Source: CAKSHC01 sp045594545 (GTDB lineage Bacteria; Bacillota; Clostridia; Oscillospirales; UMGS1783). Taken from it: DNA of 64,000 nucleotides. Below the pieces are notes generated by a model. It worked only from the letters and a program-made list of their open reading frames with translations. It had not been told where the DNA came from and searched no databases. How positions within the stretch are numbered: position 1 is the first letter of the stretch; each line of letters begins with the position of its first letter. The stretch covers positions 1 through 64,000 of the forward strand of contig JAZNYQ010000039.1 of the NCBI GenBank assembly GCA_045594545.1, read 5' to 3'. Position numbers and translations under genes: made by a program. This document shows, piece after piece, positions 24,758 to 32,920 of this stretch.

Positions 24758-25783
24758 TTAACAGTAAAATTCCATAGGATAGGTTAAAAATTCGATCGGC
24801 TCCAATTGATCCACCGTAACCACTCCCGCCGGTGCGCGCAATACACTGGGGATACGGTTTACAACCGTGGCACAGGTATGCTCAACTGTGGCAGGCTTCA
24901 CCACCTGAAATTCGGTTTCCGGTTCACCGATCATTCGCCATTGACACATATCCCCGTCATCCTCTCCGTATACCTTACCGATGCAACGGGTCTGGATCAC
25001 AGGGCCTTGATGGGTATAAGTCTCCACAATGGCGGCCATGCCCAGACATTGTCCCTCGGTAATCTCGCGTCCGAGGGTAGATGAATATACGCTTCCTTTT
25101 TCAAAATAGGGTACATGTTTTTGGGTTTGAGACCGGATCGTCCAGCCCATTTTTTGCGCCAAAGCCTCATTCGAGTTCCATACATAAGAGGGCTCGAACT
25201 GTTCCGGCTCCCCGATCTTCTGCTGAAACTCATCGTAAGTCAGCCCCACTCCATGTGCCTTGGCTAACGCCAGCCCGTAATCTTCCACATTATAACTGAC
25301 AGCGCCCTCAATACGTGAAATATTGTGGCATCCGGCGGCCATGTGTGCCACGGCATTGACCCAGAAAATATCTTCCATGCCGCTCCCTACAAAAGTACAA
25401 CCATTATCCTTGGCTAACTTATCCAGCTTATTGGTGCGGATCGGATCGCTTGTCCAACTGTATGTGGCTTCCTCACAGGTGGTGATCACATTAATGCCTC
25501 GGCTTAGGCACTTAACATAATGCTCATAACAATCCCCCACAAAACTGAACAACGTCACAATGGCAATATCAGCATCGGCACTATCCAATACTGCATCCGC
25601 ATCGTCGCTGATCAATATGCCCGTCTTAAAGCCGAGTTCTGCATAGTCACCGATATCCATACCGATAATCTGCGGATCAATATCAATGGCACCGACTACC
25701 TGCGCCCCTTTATCGTATAGATAACGCAGGATATATTTGCTCATTTTCCCGCAACCGTACTGCACAACCTTGATCTTACTCAT
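24758..25783 (-). CDS. Dihydrodipicolinate-reductase-like dehydrogenase, possibly 2,4-diaminopentanoate dehydrogenase
   Basis: 341 residues. The Rossmann start is KVVQYGCGKMSKYILRYL, followed by GAIDIDPQIIG and VTLFSFVGDCYEHYVKCL. Length and overall pattern resemble the Ord enzyme of anaerobic ornithine fermentation (2,4-diaminopentanoate to 2-amino-4-ketopentanoate) and the related DapB-N family. None of the other ornithine genes (ornithine racemase, aminomutase, thiolase-like genes) is adjacent, so the specific reaction is an inference. The ATG at 25783 follows AGGAG at 8-base spacing. The gene stands alone between two terminators. Confidence 0.6.
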   Translation of the reverse strand: MSKIKVVQYGCGKMSKYILRYLYDKGAQVVGAIDIDPQIIGMDIGDYAELGFKTGILISDDADAVLDSADADIAIVTLFSFVGDCYEHYVKCLSRGINVITTCEEATYSWTSDPIRTNKLDKLAKDNGCTFVGSGMEDIFWVNAVAHMAAGCHNISRIEGAVSYNVEDYGLALAKAHGVGLTYDEFQQKIGEPEQFEPSYVWNSNEALAQKMGWTIRSQTQKHVPYFEKGSVYSSTLGREITEGQCLGMAAIVETYTHQGPVIQTRCIGKVYGEDDGDMCQWRMIGEPETEFQVVKPATVEHTCATVVNRIPSVLRAPAGVVTVDQLEPIEFLTYPMEFYC

Positions 25784-25841
25784 GTCTGGTTCTCCTATCA
25801 TTATGTTATGTTTAGTTTATCCACATCCTTTCTCAGTATGC

Positions 25842-25872
25842 AAAAACCTCCGAACCAAGTTCGGAGGTTTTT
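25842..25872 (-). terminator. Terminator of the rnf operon
   Basis: A 14-bp perfect stem (AAAAACCTCCGAAC / GTTCGGAGGTTTTT) with a 3-base loop, immediately after the rnfB stop codon at 25876. T-runs flank both arms, so it may also act in the other direction. Confidence 0.92.
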
Positions 25873-25875
25873 ATG

Positions 25876-26709
25876 TTACTGACGGGTATCCCCGTGTTCC
25901 ATTTGAAATTCGCCAAACCATATCGTGCTTCTGGGACACTTCTCGAAGCAGGTTCCGCATTGAATACAACGGTCGTAATCAATTTCCGCCAATCCGTTGA
26001 CCACTTTAATGGCATCGGTCGGGCAATTCTTCTGGCAGATTCCGCATCCGATACAACCGATCTGGCAATAGGAGCGAACCATCTTGCCGTTATCGCGGGA
26101 GGAACAGCCCACCCAATACTGACCGGAGAACGGAACAAGGTGAATAATGTGTTTCGGGCAGGCATTGGCACACAGGCCGCATCCTACGCACTTTTCATAT
26201 TCCACCACAGCCACACCGTTTTCGATCTTGATCGCGCCAAACGGACAGACGCGCACGCACGTCCCATAGCCTAAACACCCGTAAGGACACTCCTTGTCAC
26301 CGCCGCCGATACGGGATACCGATACGCAATCCATCAGGCCGTCATACTGGAATTTATGACGGGCCAGATCGTTGGTACCCGAACACATGACCTGTGCCCG
26401 CATGCGAACGGTGCTCGTTGGGTTCTCAGTCCCCATAATTTTACCGATCTGTTCGGTAACCTCAGGAGGAGCCGCCATACATTTGTTGCCGGGCACATGA
26501 TCATTCACAATCGCTTCGGCATAGTTGGCACATCCGGCATAACCGCAGGCACCGCAGTTGGCACCGGGTAAAACGTTTTTGATCTCATCAATGCGCTTAT
26601 CCACCTTGACTTTAAAGGCTTTACTGGCCACGCCAAGCAACGCACCAAAGATCAGTCCGAAGACGCCCAGCGGGATAAGAGCACGCAAGACCTGTTCAAA
26701 TACTGTCAT
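25876..26709 (-). CDS. rnfB: Rnf complex subunit B
   Basis: Electron-entry subunit of the membrane Rnf complex, which oxidises ferredoxin, reduces NAD+ and pumps Na+ or H+. 277 residues: one N-terminal membrane helix, then a C-x2-C-x4-C-x16-C cluster (LPGANCGACGYAGCANY...GNKC). Several ferredoxin-type [4Fe-4S] motifs follow (ECPYGCLGYGTCVRVCPFGA, CVGCGLCANACP, CIGCGICQKNCP and CIQCGTCFEKCP). Last gene of the operon before a strong terminator; 13 bases after rnfA. Confidence 0.96.
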   Translation of the reverse strand: MTVFEQVLRALIPLGVFGLIFGALLGVASKAFKVKVDKRIDEIKNVLPGANCGACGYAGCANYAEAIVNDHVPGNKCMAAPPEVTEQIGKIMGTENPTSTVRMRAQVMCSGTNDLARHKFQYDGLMDCVSVSRIGGGDKECPYGCLGYGTCVRVCPFGAIKIENGVAVVEYEKCVGCGLCANACPKHIIHLVPFSGQYWVGCSSRDNGKMVRSYCQIGCIGCGICQKNCPTDAIKVVNGLAEIDYDRCIQCGTCFEKCPRSTIWFGEFQMEHGDTRQ

Positions 26710-26722
26710 TCCTATCCCCTCC

Positions 26723-27310
26723 TTATCCGAATATCTTCATACCGGAAAATCCGGAGAAGGCAATGGCCAACAACGCGGCCGTAATCAAGGCGATCGGAAA
26801 TCCCTTGAACGGTTTAGGGATATCGTTAAGCTCAATTCTTTCCCGTACACAGGAGAAAATGAAGATAGCCAACAGGAACGACACACCCGAAACAAATCCA
26901 TAGAAGGTAGCCAGACCGAAATCATACTGGCGCTGGATCCCCAGAATGGCCGAGCCGAGAACGGCACAGTTGGTGGTGATCAAAGGCAGATAGATACCAA
27001 GCGCCCGATAAAGAGACGGGATCATCTTTTTTAAGAACAGTTCAATAAACTGAACCAAAGAAGCAATGATCAAAATAAAGGAGATCGTCTGCAGATACTC
27101 CAGATCATACGGCACCAATACAAAGGTGTTGACCAGCCATGTGACCATCGACGAGAGGGTCATGGTAAAGATAACTGCCATACCCATGCCGACAGCCGTG
27201 CTCCGCTTCTTGGAAACGCCTAAGAACGGGCAGACACCCAAGAACTGCACGAGAACGTAGTTCTCAATAAAGATGGTGGTAATAGCCACCGAAAAATAGG
27301 TTTGCAGCAT
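26723..27310 (-). CDS. rnfA: Rnf complex subunit A
   Basis: 195-residue integral membrane subunit with six hydrophobic segments. With RnfE it forms the symmetric core that holds an intramembrane Fe-S centre; the characteristic FLGVCPFLGVSKK and ITTNCAVLG cysteine segments are present. The start at 27310 follows AAAGGAGG and overlaps the rnfE stop by one base; an in-frame extension to 27331 lies within rnfE and is rejected. Confidence 0.96.
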   Translation of the reverse strand: MLQTYFSVAITTIFIENYVLVQFLGVCPFLGVSKKRSTAVGMGMAVIFTMTLSSMVTWLVNTFVLVPYDLEYLQTISFILIIASLVQFIELFLKKMIPSLYRALGIYLPLITTNCAVLGSAILGIQRQYDFGLATFYGFVSGVSFLLAIFIFSCVRERIELNDIPKPFKGFPIALITAALLAIAFSGFSGMKIFG

Positions 27311-27936
27311 CAGTTGTCGCCTCCTTTCCATTTATCGGAAAGCTTATTGAAAGCGGCAATCAGGAAACCAAGCACCAAGAAACCGCCGGCAGGCAGGATC
27401 ATGATCACAGCCGGTTCATATCCGATGTACTGTGCAAAATCCCAGCCGAGGATCTTACCCGAGCCCAAAATCTCACGCACAGCCGAAACGATCACCACAA
27501 CAAGCGTATACCCGATACCCATGGACAATCCGTCAAGTACCGACATGAACGGATTATTCTTAGAGGCAAAACTCTCGGCACGCGCTAAAATGATACAGTT
27601 TACCACGATCAACGGAATAAACAAACCTAACGCCTCGGAAACATCCGGCAGATAGGCTTCCAGCAACATCTCGATCGCCGTAACAAATCCCGAAATAATA
27701 ACGATAAATGCGGCTATGCGGATCTGATTGGGAATCACCGAACGCAGCAGGGATATAACCAGATTGGCTCCCATCAAAACCGCAGTAACGGCAAGACCCA
27801 TAAAGAATCCATTTTTAACACTGACGGTAATGGCCAGCGCCGAACACATACCAAGCAACTGCACGAAAACAGGATTCTGGTTGAGGATACCGTCCATGAA
27901 TATTTTGCTGATTTTATTGGGTTGTTTCTCGCTCAT
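27310..27936 (-). CDS. rnfE: Rnf complex subunit E
   Basis: 208-residue membrane subunit homologous to RnfA, with LLGMCSALAITVS and the cysteine segment LIVVNCIILARAESFA. Pairs with RnfA around the intramembrane cluster. The gene lies 2 bases after rnfG and overlaps rnfA by one base. Confidence 0.96.
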   Translation of the reverse strand: MSEKQPNKISKIFMDGILNQNPVFVQLLGMCSALAITVSVKNGFFMGLAVTAVLMGANLVISLLRSVIPNQIRIAAFIVIISGFVTAIEMLLEAYLPDVSEALGLFIPLIVVNCIILARAESFASKNNPFMSVLDGLSMGIGYTLVVVIVSAVREILGSGKILGWDFAQYIGYEPAVIMILPAGGFLVLGFLIAAFNKLSDKWKGGDN

Positions 27937-27938
27937 GG

Positions 27939-28778
27939 TTAGTCCTCCTCTCCCGGTTGTGCCATATTTAAGCGCACTTCATCCACGGCGGTAAGCGCCG
28001 CATTGATTCCGTTTTTAATACCGTCCGAAGTAAATGTGGCACCGCTGACTGCCGTAACCTGATTGGAGAATTCGATCGGGCGGGACAGCCCCTCAAACTG
28101 ATTGAAAAACTCCTCGTTACTCGAAATAACCGTTTCACCGATACCCGGTGTTTCCGAATGGTTCACCACTTGAATGGCGGTTACCTTGTTAAGCAGGTCA
28201 CTTCCCACAATCATTTCAATCGGCGTGCTGGAATATCCAATTGCGCGCACATTGACACAGTATCCGATAATCTCATTATCTTCATAAACCAAATAGACCG
28301 AATCGACGTTGGCATCGCTGTAGGCAAATCCGTTGGATGTCTGCTCTTTGGCATCCACAAACTGATCAGCCTGGGGGAAGATGGCTTCCAACGCCACCTG
28401 CCGCTTTTCGGTCTCATGCTGATCAATGATCGGCTTAGTCTGGGCGTGGATAAACCCTAATAATCCCGCAACGATAGCGGTAATGGCCATCAGCACCACA
28501 CCAAACAACATAATATCCGTAAAATCGTTATTGCCGTTCTCTCCATCCTCTCTCTTCTTGAAAGAGGGCATGATGCGAGTTTTACGAGGCGGCATTTTCT
28601 GCTCCTCGATCTGGGTCATAGCCTCCATCTGGGCAATGGGAGACTCGTTATCGGCAGGCAATTCCTCTGCCGTTACCGAAGCCAAGGCTTCATCCGCGAT
28701 CTTTTCGATCTGCTCAGTCTGTGGTTGCGGTCGGTTCTGCCTGGTTCGCTTCTGCGTCGGCTTCTTCTCGTCTGCCAT
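27939..28778 (-). CDS. rnfG: Rnf complex subunit G with long N-terminal extension
   Basis: 279 residues. The C-terminal FMN-binding domain carries the flavinylation motif SGATFTS (FMN is attached to the Thr of SGAT in the family), preceded by one membrane helix near residues 90-112. The first 85 or so residues are hydrophilic, rich in Lys/Arg/Gln/Glu/Pro and predicted cytoplasmic. Most RnfG proteins start only about 10 residues before the helix. The ATG at 28778 is preceded by a GGGGGGTG site, and the coding region overlaps the end of rnfD by 65 bases, so the extension is encoded by a dual-frame stretch. Confidence 0.93.
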   Translation of the reverse strand: MADEKKPTQKRTRQNRPQPQTEQIEKIADEALASVTAEELPADNESPIAQMEAMTQIEEQKMPPRKTRIMPSFKKREDGENGNNDFTDIMLFGVVLMAITAIVAGLLGFIHAQTKPIIDQHETEKRQVALEAIFPQADQFVDAKEQTSNGFAYSDANVDSVYLVYEDNEIIGYCVNVRAIGYSSTPIEMIVGSDLLNKVTAIQVVNHSETPGIGETVISSNEEFFNQFEGLSRPIEFSNQVTAVSGATFTSDGIKNGINAALTAVDEVRLNMAQPGEED

Positions 28779-29760
28779 AGAACGCACCCCCCTTTCCGAA
28801 TCTTCTGGGTTTGGTTATCCCGTCAATGGCCCATGCCAGCGAATTCATCAACAGAATGGCAAAGGAAACGCCTTCGGGATAATTGGAAAATCTACGAAAT
28901 ACAAAGGTAAGCAATCCGCAACCGATGGCATACAGAACTCTACCTCGTGTCGTTGTGGGTGCAGAAGAATAATCGGTCGCCATATAGATCGCACCCAATA
29001 GCAGACCACCGCCAAGCACCTGAGCAAGCGCATACTGTATCGGCGTACCCGATGTCGGGAACAGATAGGCCAACACGCCAACCGTAGCGATATAAAACAC
29101 GGGAATATGCCAGTTAATCACCTTACGCACCAACAGATAGATGCCGCCGATCAGGAGCAAAATCGCCGAGGTCTCACCGATACATCCGGCAATATTACCC
29201 CAAAACAGATCCGACAAGTTGGTAAAACTGTACTCCAGATTACGAAGCGACTGCAACGGCGTTGCACTGGTAATGATCTGATCGGCATTCACATTCAAAA
29301 AGATCGGAACACCGTTATACTCAAACGGTTTGAGCCATGTCGTCATGTGTACCGGCCATGCAATAAACAGAAAGGCACGGGCCGCCAACGCCGGATTCAT
29401 AAAATTATTTCCCAATCCGCCGAAAACACCCTTGACCACGATCATGGCAAAGAAAGCGCCGACAACAGGGATCCATAACGGCACGGTTACCGGCAACGTC
29501 AACGCCAACAACAGTCCCGAAACGGCCGCCGAAAGATCGCTGATCGTCTGCTTCTTCTTGCAACAAATGTTAAATAACGCCTCAGCCAGAACCGATGCCC
29601 CAACGCTGATCAATATAATAATGATCGCGCGAAGACCAAACAGGAAACCCGAAAAGATAGCAACAGGAGTCAACGCCACCAATACCGAAAACATGATCGA
29701 CTGCGTAGTGTCATTGGATCGGATATGCGGCGAGGAAGTGATAAGAAATTTTCCGTCCAT
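28714..29760 (-). CDS. rnfD: Rnf complex subunit D
   Basis: 348-residue membrane subunit with about eight to ten hydrophobic segments and covalent-FMN character. The segment YMATDYSSAPTTTRGR near residue 265 corresponds to the conserved RnfD region that holds the flavinylated threonine. The N-terminal part shows SPHIRSNDTTQSIM. The C-terminal 25 residues after the last helix (RREEADAEANQAEPTATTD) overlap the start of rnfG. The gene is 5 bases downstream of rnfC. Confidence 0.95.
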   Translation of the reverse strand: MDGKFLITSSPHIRSNDTTQSIMFSVLVALTPVAIFSGFLFGLRAIIIILISVGASVLAEALFNICCKKKQTISDLSAAVSGLLLALTLPVTVPLWIPVVGAFFAMIVVKGVFGGLGNNFMNPALAARAFLFIAWPVHMTTWLKPFEYNGVPIFLNVNADQIITSATPLQSLRNLEYSFTNLSDLFWGNIAGCIGETSAILLLIGGIYLLVRKVINWHIPVFYIATVGVLAYLFPTSGTPIQYALAQVLGGGLLLGAIYMATDYSSAPTTTRGRVLYAIGCGLLTFVFRRFSNYPEGVSFAILLMNSLAWAIDGITKPRRFGKGGAFYGRREEADAEANQAEPTATTD

Positions 29761-29765
29761 GCGAT

Positions 29766-31088
29766 TTAACCCTCCCTTTTCTTCTTGCTGGTAATCTTGA
29801 ATTTGGTCAAACGCATCATCTGCACCAGCTGGATCTTAGCCGGACAGCTGTAAGAACAGGCTCCGCACTCAATGCAATCCAGCACGTTGTATTTCTCCGC
29901 TTCATCGTACATCTCATTCTTGGCGTAACGATAAATGTAGTTGGGCATCAAATGCATCGGGCACCCCTTTACGCACCGACCGCAACGAATACAAATCGGA
30001 TTCTCGACCAATTCCACATTGTTTGTCGTATAGGCGATCAACCCGTTGGTCTGCTTAATGATCGGCGCTTCCAAGGTATGCTGAGCAACACCCATCATCG
30101 GCCCGCCCATAATGATCTTGGTCGGTTCAACCGTAAAACCACCGGCCGCTTCAAACATATACTGCATCGGCGTACCAATGCGCGCCAAGGCATTCTTGCT
30201 GGATTTTACGGCAGGACCCGACACGGTCACAACACGCTTAATGACCGGCAAACCGGTACTGGCGCTACGGTACAGGGAGGCACAGGTATCAATATTAAAC
30301 ACCGCGCAACCGGCATCCAGCGGCAATTCCCCCGGCTTCACCTCTCGACGGGTAATGGCTCGGATCAGCTGTTTTTCCGCCCCCTGCGGATACTTGGTCT
30401 TAAGCGGAATTACATGAATCCCATACGATTCCGCAATAATCTTCATGGTGGAAATGGCATCCGCCTTGTTGGTTTCAATCCCCACATAAGCCTCATCCAG
30501 ACTCAGTGCCCGCATGAGCATACGAATCCCGCCGACAATAAATTTCGGATATTCGATCATGGCACGCTCGTCAGCCGCAATAACCGGCTCACACTCGGCA
30601 CCGTTGATGATCAGCGTGTCTACCTTGCGGTCGATCGCCGTTCTGAGTTTTACATGCGTCGGGAAACCGGCGCCGCCCATACCCACCAGACCCATTTCAC
30701 GGGCAAAGTCCACAATCTCATCCGGCGTCATCTTGTCTACGTTCTTAACGTTTTTCTGCTTGCCGGGGATAGGATCATCCTGAAAATCGTTCTCAATAAC
30801 CACACTCATGACCCTCTCTCCGGTAGGATGCCAGCGGGGCGCTACATCAATGACGTTACCCGAAACCGATGCATGCACAGGAACCGACATAAAGGCATCA
30901 CTATCGCCGATCTTCTGTCCCATATATACATAATCGCCCGTTTTCACAAGCGGCGTACAGGGCACGCCGATGTGCTGTTTCATCGGGATCACTACATACT
31001 GCGGTTGTTCTACATGTTCAATGGGGCGGGCATGAGTCAATTCCTTATTGGAATGAAAATGAATGCCGCCGCTAAATGTATTGGCCAT
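29766..31088 (-). CDS. rnfC: Rnf complex subunit C
   Basis: 440-residue peripheral subunit that carries the NADH/FMN site and two [4Fe-4S] clusters. Visible: VGMGGAGFPTHVKLR, INGAECEPVI, the SLBB-like middle, then CIRCGRCVKGCP and CIECGACSYSCP. It is a homologue of the PduS-like protein encoded in the BMC operon. First gene of rnfCDGEAB, directly behind a near-consensus promoter. Confidence 0.97.
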   Translation of the reverse strand: MANTFSGGIHFHSNKELTHARPIEHVEQPQYVVIPMKQHIGVPCTPLVKTGDYVYMGQKIGDSDAFMSVPVHASVSGNVIDVAPRWHPTGERVMSVVIENDFQDDPIPGKQKNVKNVDKMTPDEIVDFAREMGLVGMGGAGFPTHVKLRTAIDRKVDTLIINGAECEPVIAADERAMIEYPKFIVGGIRMLMRALSLDEAYVGIETNKADAISTMKIIAESYGIHVIPLKTKYPQGAEKQLIRAITRREVKPGELPLDAGCAVFNIDTCASLYRSASTGLPVIKRVVTVSGPAVKSSKNALARIGTPMQYMFEAAGGFTVEPTKIIMGGPMMGVAQHTLEAPIIKQTNGLIAYTTNNVELVENPICIRCGRCVKGCPMHLMPNYIYRYAKNEMYDEAEKYNVLDCIECGACSYSCPAKIQLVQMMRLTKFKITSKKKREG

Positions 31089-31141
31089 TACAGTACCTCT
31101 TCTTTATGCTTTCTCAAGTTTGCAACAATATCACAAAATGC

Positions 31142-31170
31142 ATTATAGCACAAAAGGGAAAGTTGTGCAA
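31142..31170 (-). promoter_or_regulatory. Promoter of the rnf operon
   Basis: Minus-strand TTGCAC (31170-31165), a 17-base spacer and TATAAT (31147-31142), about 54 bases before the rnfC start. A sequence close to the sigma-A consensus suggests constitutive, strong expression. Confidence 0.85.
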
Positions 31171-31171
31171 T

Positions 31172-31208
31172 AAAAAAGGATAAGTAATCTTAAAAAAGAT
31201 TACTTATC
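31172..31208 (-). terminator. Terminator of nrdR
   Basis: A 13-bp perfect A/T-rich stem (GATAAGTAATCTT and complement) with a 4-base loop, followed on the minus strand by six T. It lies 37 bases after the nrdR stop and just before the rnf promoter. Confidence 0.85.
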
Positions 31209-31245
31209 TATTTTTACTGGAATATACCGTTCCATGCATCTGTTC

Positions 31246-31701
31246 TTATTTTTCGCTCAGCAAGCGATCCAATTCTTTCTTGAATGTGCTGATATCCTTA
31301 AACTGCCGATATACCGAGGCAAAACGCACATACGCTACCTCATCAATGCCTCGCAATTTCTCCATGGCCAATTCACCGATCTTGACCGAAGAAATTTCCT
31401 GTTCCATTGAATTGGAAATGGCGTACTCAATCTCGTCCGCCGCCTTCTCCAAGGTAGACAGAGAAACCGGACGCTTATCGCAAGAACGCAAAAATCCTCG
31501 CAATAACTTGTCCCGATCAAATTCCTGACGGGAACCGTCTTTCTTCACTACAATAATGGGAACCGTTTCGATAATTTCAAACGTGGTAAATCGTTTCTGA
31601 CACTTTAAGCACTCCCGACGGCGGCGAATTCTCTGCCCGTCATCGGTCGGACGCGAATTGCTGACCTTGCTTTCTTCATGACCGCAAAAAGGACATCTCA
31701 T
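31246..31701 (-). CDS. nrdR: Transcriptional repressor NrdR
   Basis: 151-residue ATP-cone repressor of ribonucleotide reductase genes. The N-terminal zinc ribbon is MRCPFCGHEESKVSNSRP...RRECLKCQKRFTTFE (CxxC, CxxC). The ATP-cone follows from about residue 50 (VVKKDGSRQEFDRDKLLRGF). Length and motif order match the family exactly. No ribonucleotide reductase gene is in the window. Confidence 0.97.
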   Translation of the reverse strand: MRCPFCGHEESKVSNSRPTDDGQRIRRRRECLKCQKRFTTFEIIETVPIIVVKKDGSRQEFDRDKLLRGFLRSCDKRPVSLSTLEKAADEIEYAISNSMEQEISSVKIGELAMEKLRGIDEVAYVRFASVYRQFKDISTFKKELDRLLSEK

Positions 31702-31722
31702 GCGTTTTGTTTTCCTCTCTTT

Positions 31723-31995
31723 TTAAATTTTAGCCAAATAATCATCCAAAATCTCAACCAGAGAATCCGGAAATACTTCTCCCTTTGCCAGCACTTCGAT
31801 CAGCTGACAGATCGCGTTCCGATCGGCAGAAATGTGATCCATCGTTACATATTCTTCAATCAAATCCCGATCGCTCGTCATCACAATGCTGATTCCGTAC
31901 GACTCTTCTTTCCATGCATCAACCGTTAAAAAATAATCCAGTATTACGCCTTCCAACTCCCGTACCGACACCCGATACAATCGCTCACGTTTCAT
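31723..31995 (-). CDS. DUF6514-like small protein
   Basis: 90-residue acidic cytoplasmic protein of unknown function. It opens with a beta-rich stretch (LYRVSVRELEGVILDYFLTVD) and contains SYGISIVMTSDRDLIEEYVTMDHISADRNAICQLIEVLAKGEVFPDSLVEI. This pattern recalls the clostridial DUF6514 family. Preceded by a clear promoter and AAGGAG site, and probably co-transcribed with nrdR 21 bases downstream. Confidence 0.75.
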   Translation of the reverse strand: MKRERLYRVSVRELEGVILDYFLTVDAWKEESYGISIVMTSDRDLIEEYVTMDHISADRNAICQLIEVLAKGEVFPDSLVEILDDYLAKI

Positions 31996-32026
31996 GCCTT
32001 AAATCTCCTTTTGGCTATGTGAGACC

Positions 32027-32056
32027 ATTATGACATGAGCCGCTATGCTTTGTAAA
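32027..32056 (-). promoter_or_regulatory. Promoter of the DUF6514-nrdR unit
   Basis: Minus-strand TTTACA (32056-32051), an 18-base spacer and CATAAT (32032-32027), 31 bases before the start codon. Confidence 0.6.
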
Positions 32057-32146
32057 TAATAATCTTTCGCCACCAATCGACACAATGTTGTTCTTTTCTG
32101 TAGAAAATCCCCCTGTGCCAATATTATGTTAACTCGTAGAAATAAT

Positions 32147-32917
32147 TTACAATTTGTTCACAAAATCAGCCGCATCGCGAAGCTGGGAATCCTGCTGATA
32201 ATTGTCGGAATAGACCTCAATGACTTTGGTGACCGCATCGCTGCGAATATGCTCGTTTAAGATGTTCGCATAGTCGCACACACCCTGTCCGGGCAATGCA
32301 CAGGACCCATCATCCAGATAATCGCTAGCGTGAAAATGAATGAGATTTTCCCCCATGGCGTCCCGAATACTACACGGATCCTCACCGCATCGCTTAGCCT
32401 GCTTGACATCGAGCGTAAAACAAACATCTTTCTGTAATATCCGCTTCATTTCCCGCACGAAATCCGCATGCCCGGCGTAATGACGCGTGACGTTTTCCTG
32501 GGAAAAGCGTATCCCTTCCCTCTTAGCCGATTCAAACAATGCCGCATAAATATCGCAGTATTGCTCTGTGCCGATCGGCCATTCGGATCGACAGCCGTGG
32601 AAGTTAAACACGCGAGCCCCCATAGCCGCCGCAGCCTCAAAATACCGTTTATAGATATCATAAAAATCCTGACGGCGAGGCTCATAACTGCCAAATAAAC
32701 AGTAAGTTTCGGCAAACGAGGTAAAGGGATGAAAAGCAACGACCGTCAGACCCAAGCCCCTGGCCTTCTCACGAAATCGACAAGCGTAATCGACCGTAGA
32801 CTCCGACGGGGCATTAACAAAGACCTCAATCTCTCCAAATCCCAACGCCGCAATGCGCTCCAGCGTTTCCTCCGTAGTGTTCGGATAGAAACAAGAGGTT
32901 GATATTCCGATCCTCAT
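32147..32917 (-). CDS. Sugar phosphate isomerase/epimerase-like TIM-barrel protein
   Basis: 256 residues of the AP-endonuclease-2/xylose-isomerase-like superfamily. Metal-ligand positions are visible as VVAFHPFTSFAE, VFNFHGCRSEW, FSQENVTRHYAG, FTLDVKQAKRCGED and NLIHFHASDYLD. Members act on sugars, inositols or hydroxypyruvate. No clustered sugar gene helps to choose. It is 4 bases after the aminotransferase gene and likely co-transcribed. Confidence 0.85.
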   Translation of the reverse strand: MRIGISTSCFYPNTTEETLERIAALGFGEIEVFVNAPSESTVDYACRFREKARGLGLTVVAFHPFTSFAETYCLFGSYEPRRQDFYDIYKRYFEAAAAMGARVFNFHGCRSEWPIGTEQYCDIYAALFESAKREGIRFSQENVTRHYAGHADFVREMKRILQKDVCFTLDVKQAKRCGEDPCSIRDAMGENLIHFHASDYLDDGSCALPGQGVCDYANILNEHIRSDAVTKVIEVYSDNYQQDSQLRDAADFVNKL

Positions 32918-32920
32918 ACG

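Noticed and set aside
29952..31148. A 398-codon open frame on the + strand opposite rnfC
   Set aside because: It mirrors rnfC, whose Fe-S motifs are clear; the antisense translation is unlike any protein I know and passes through the rnfC promoter region.
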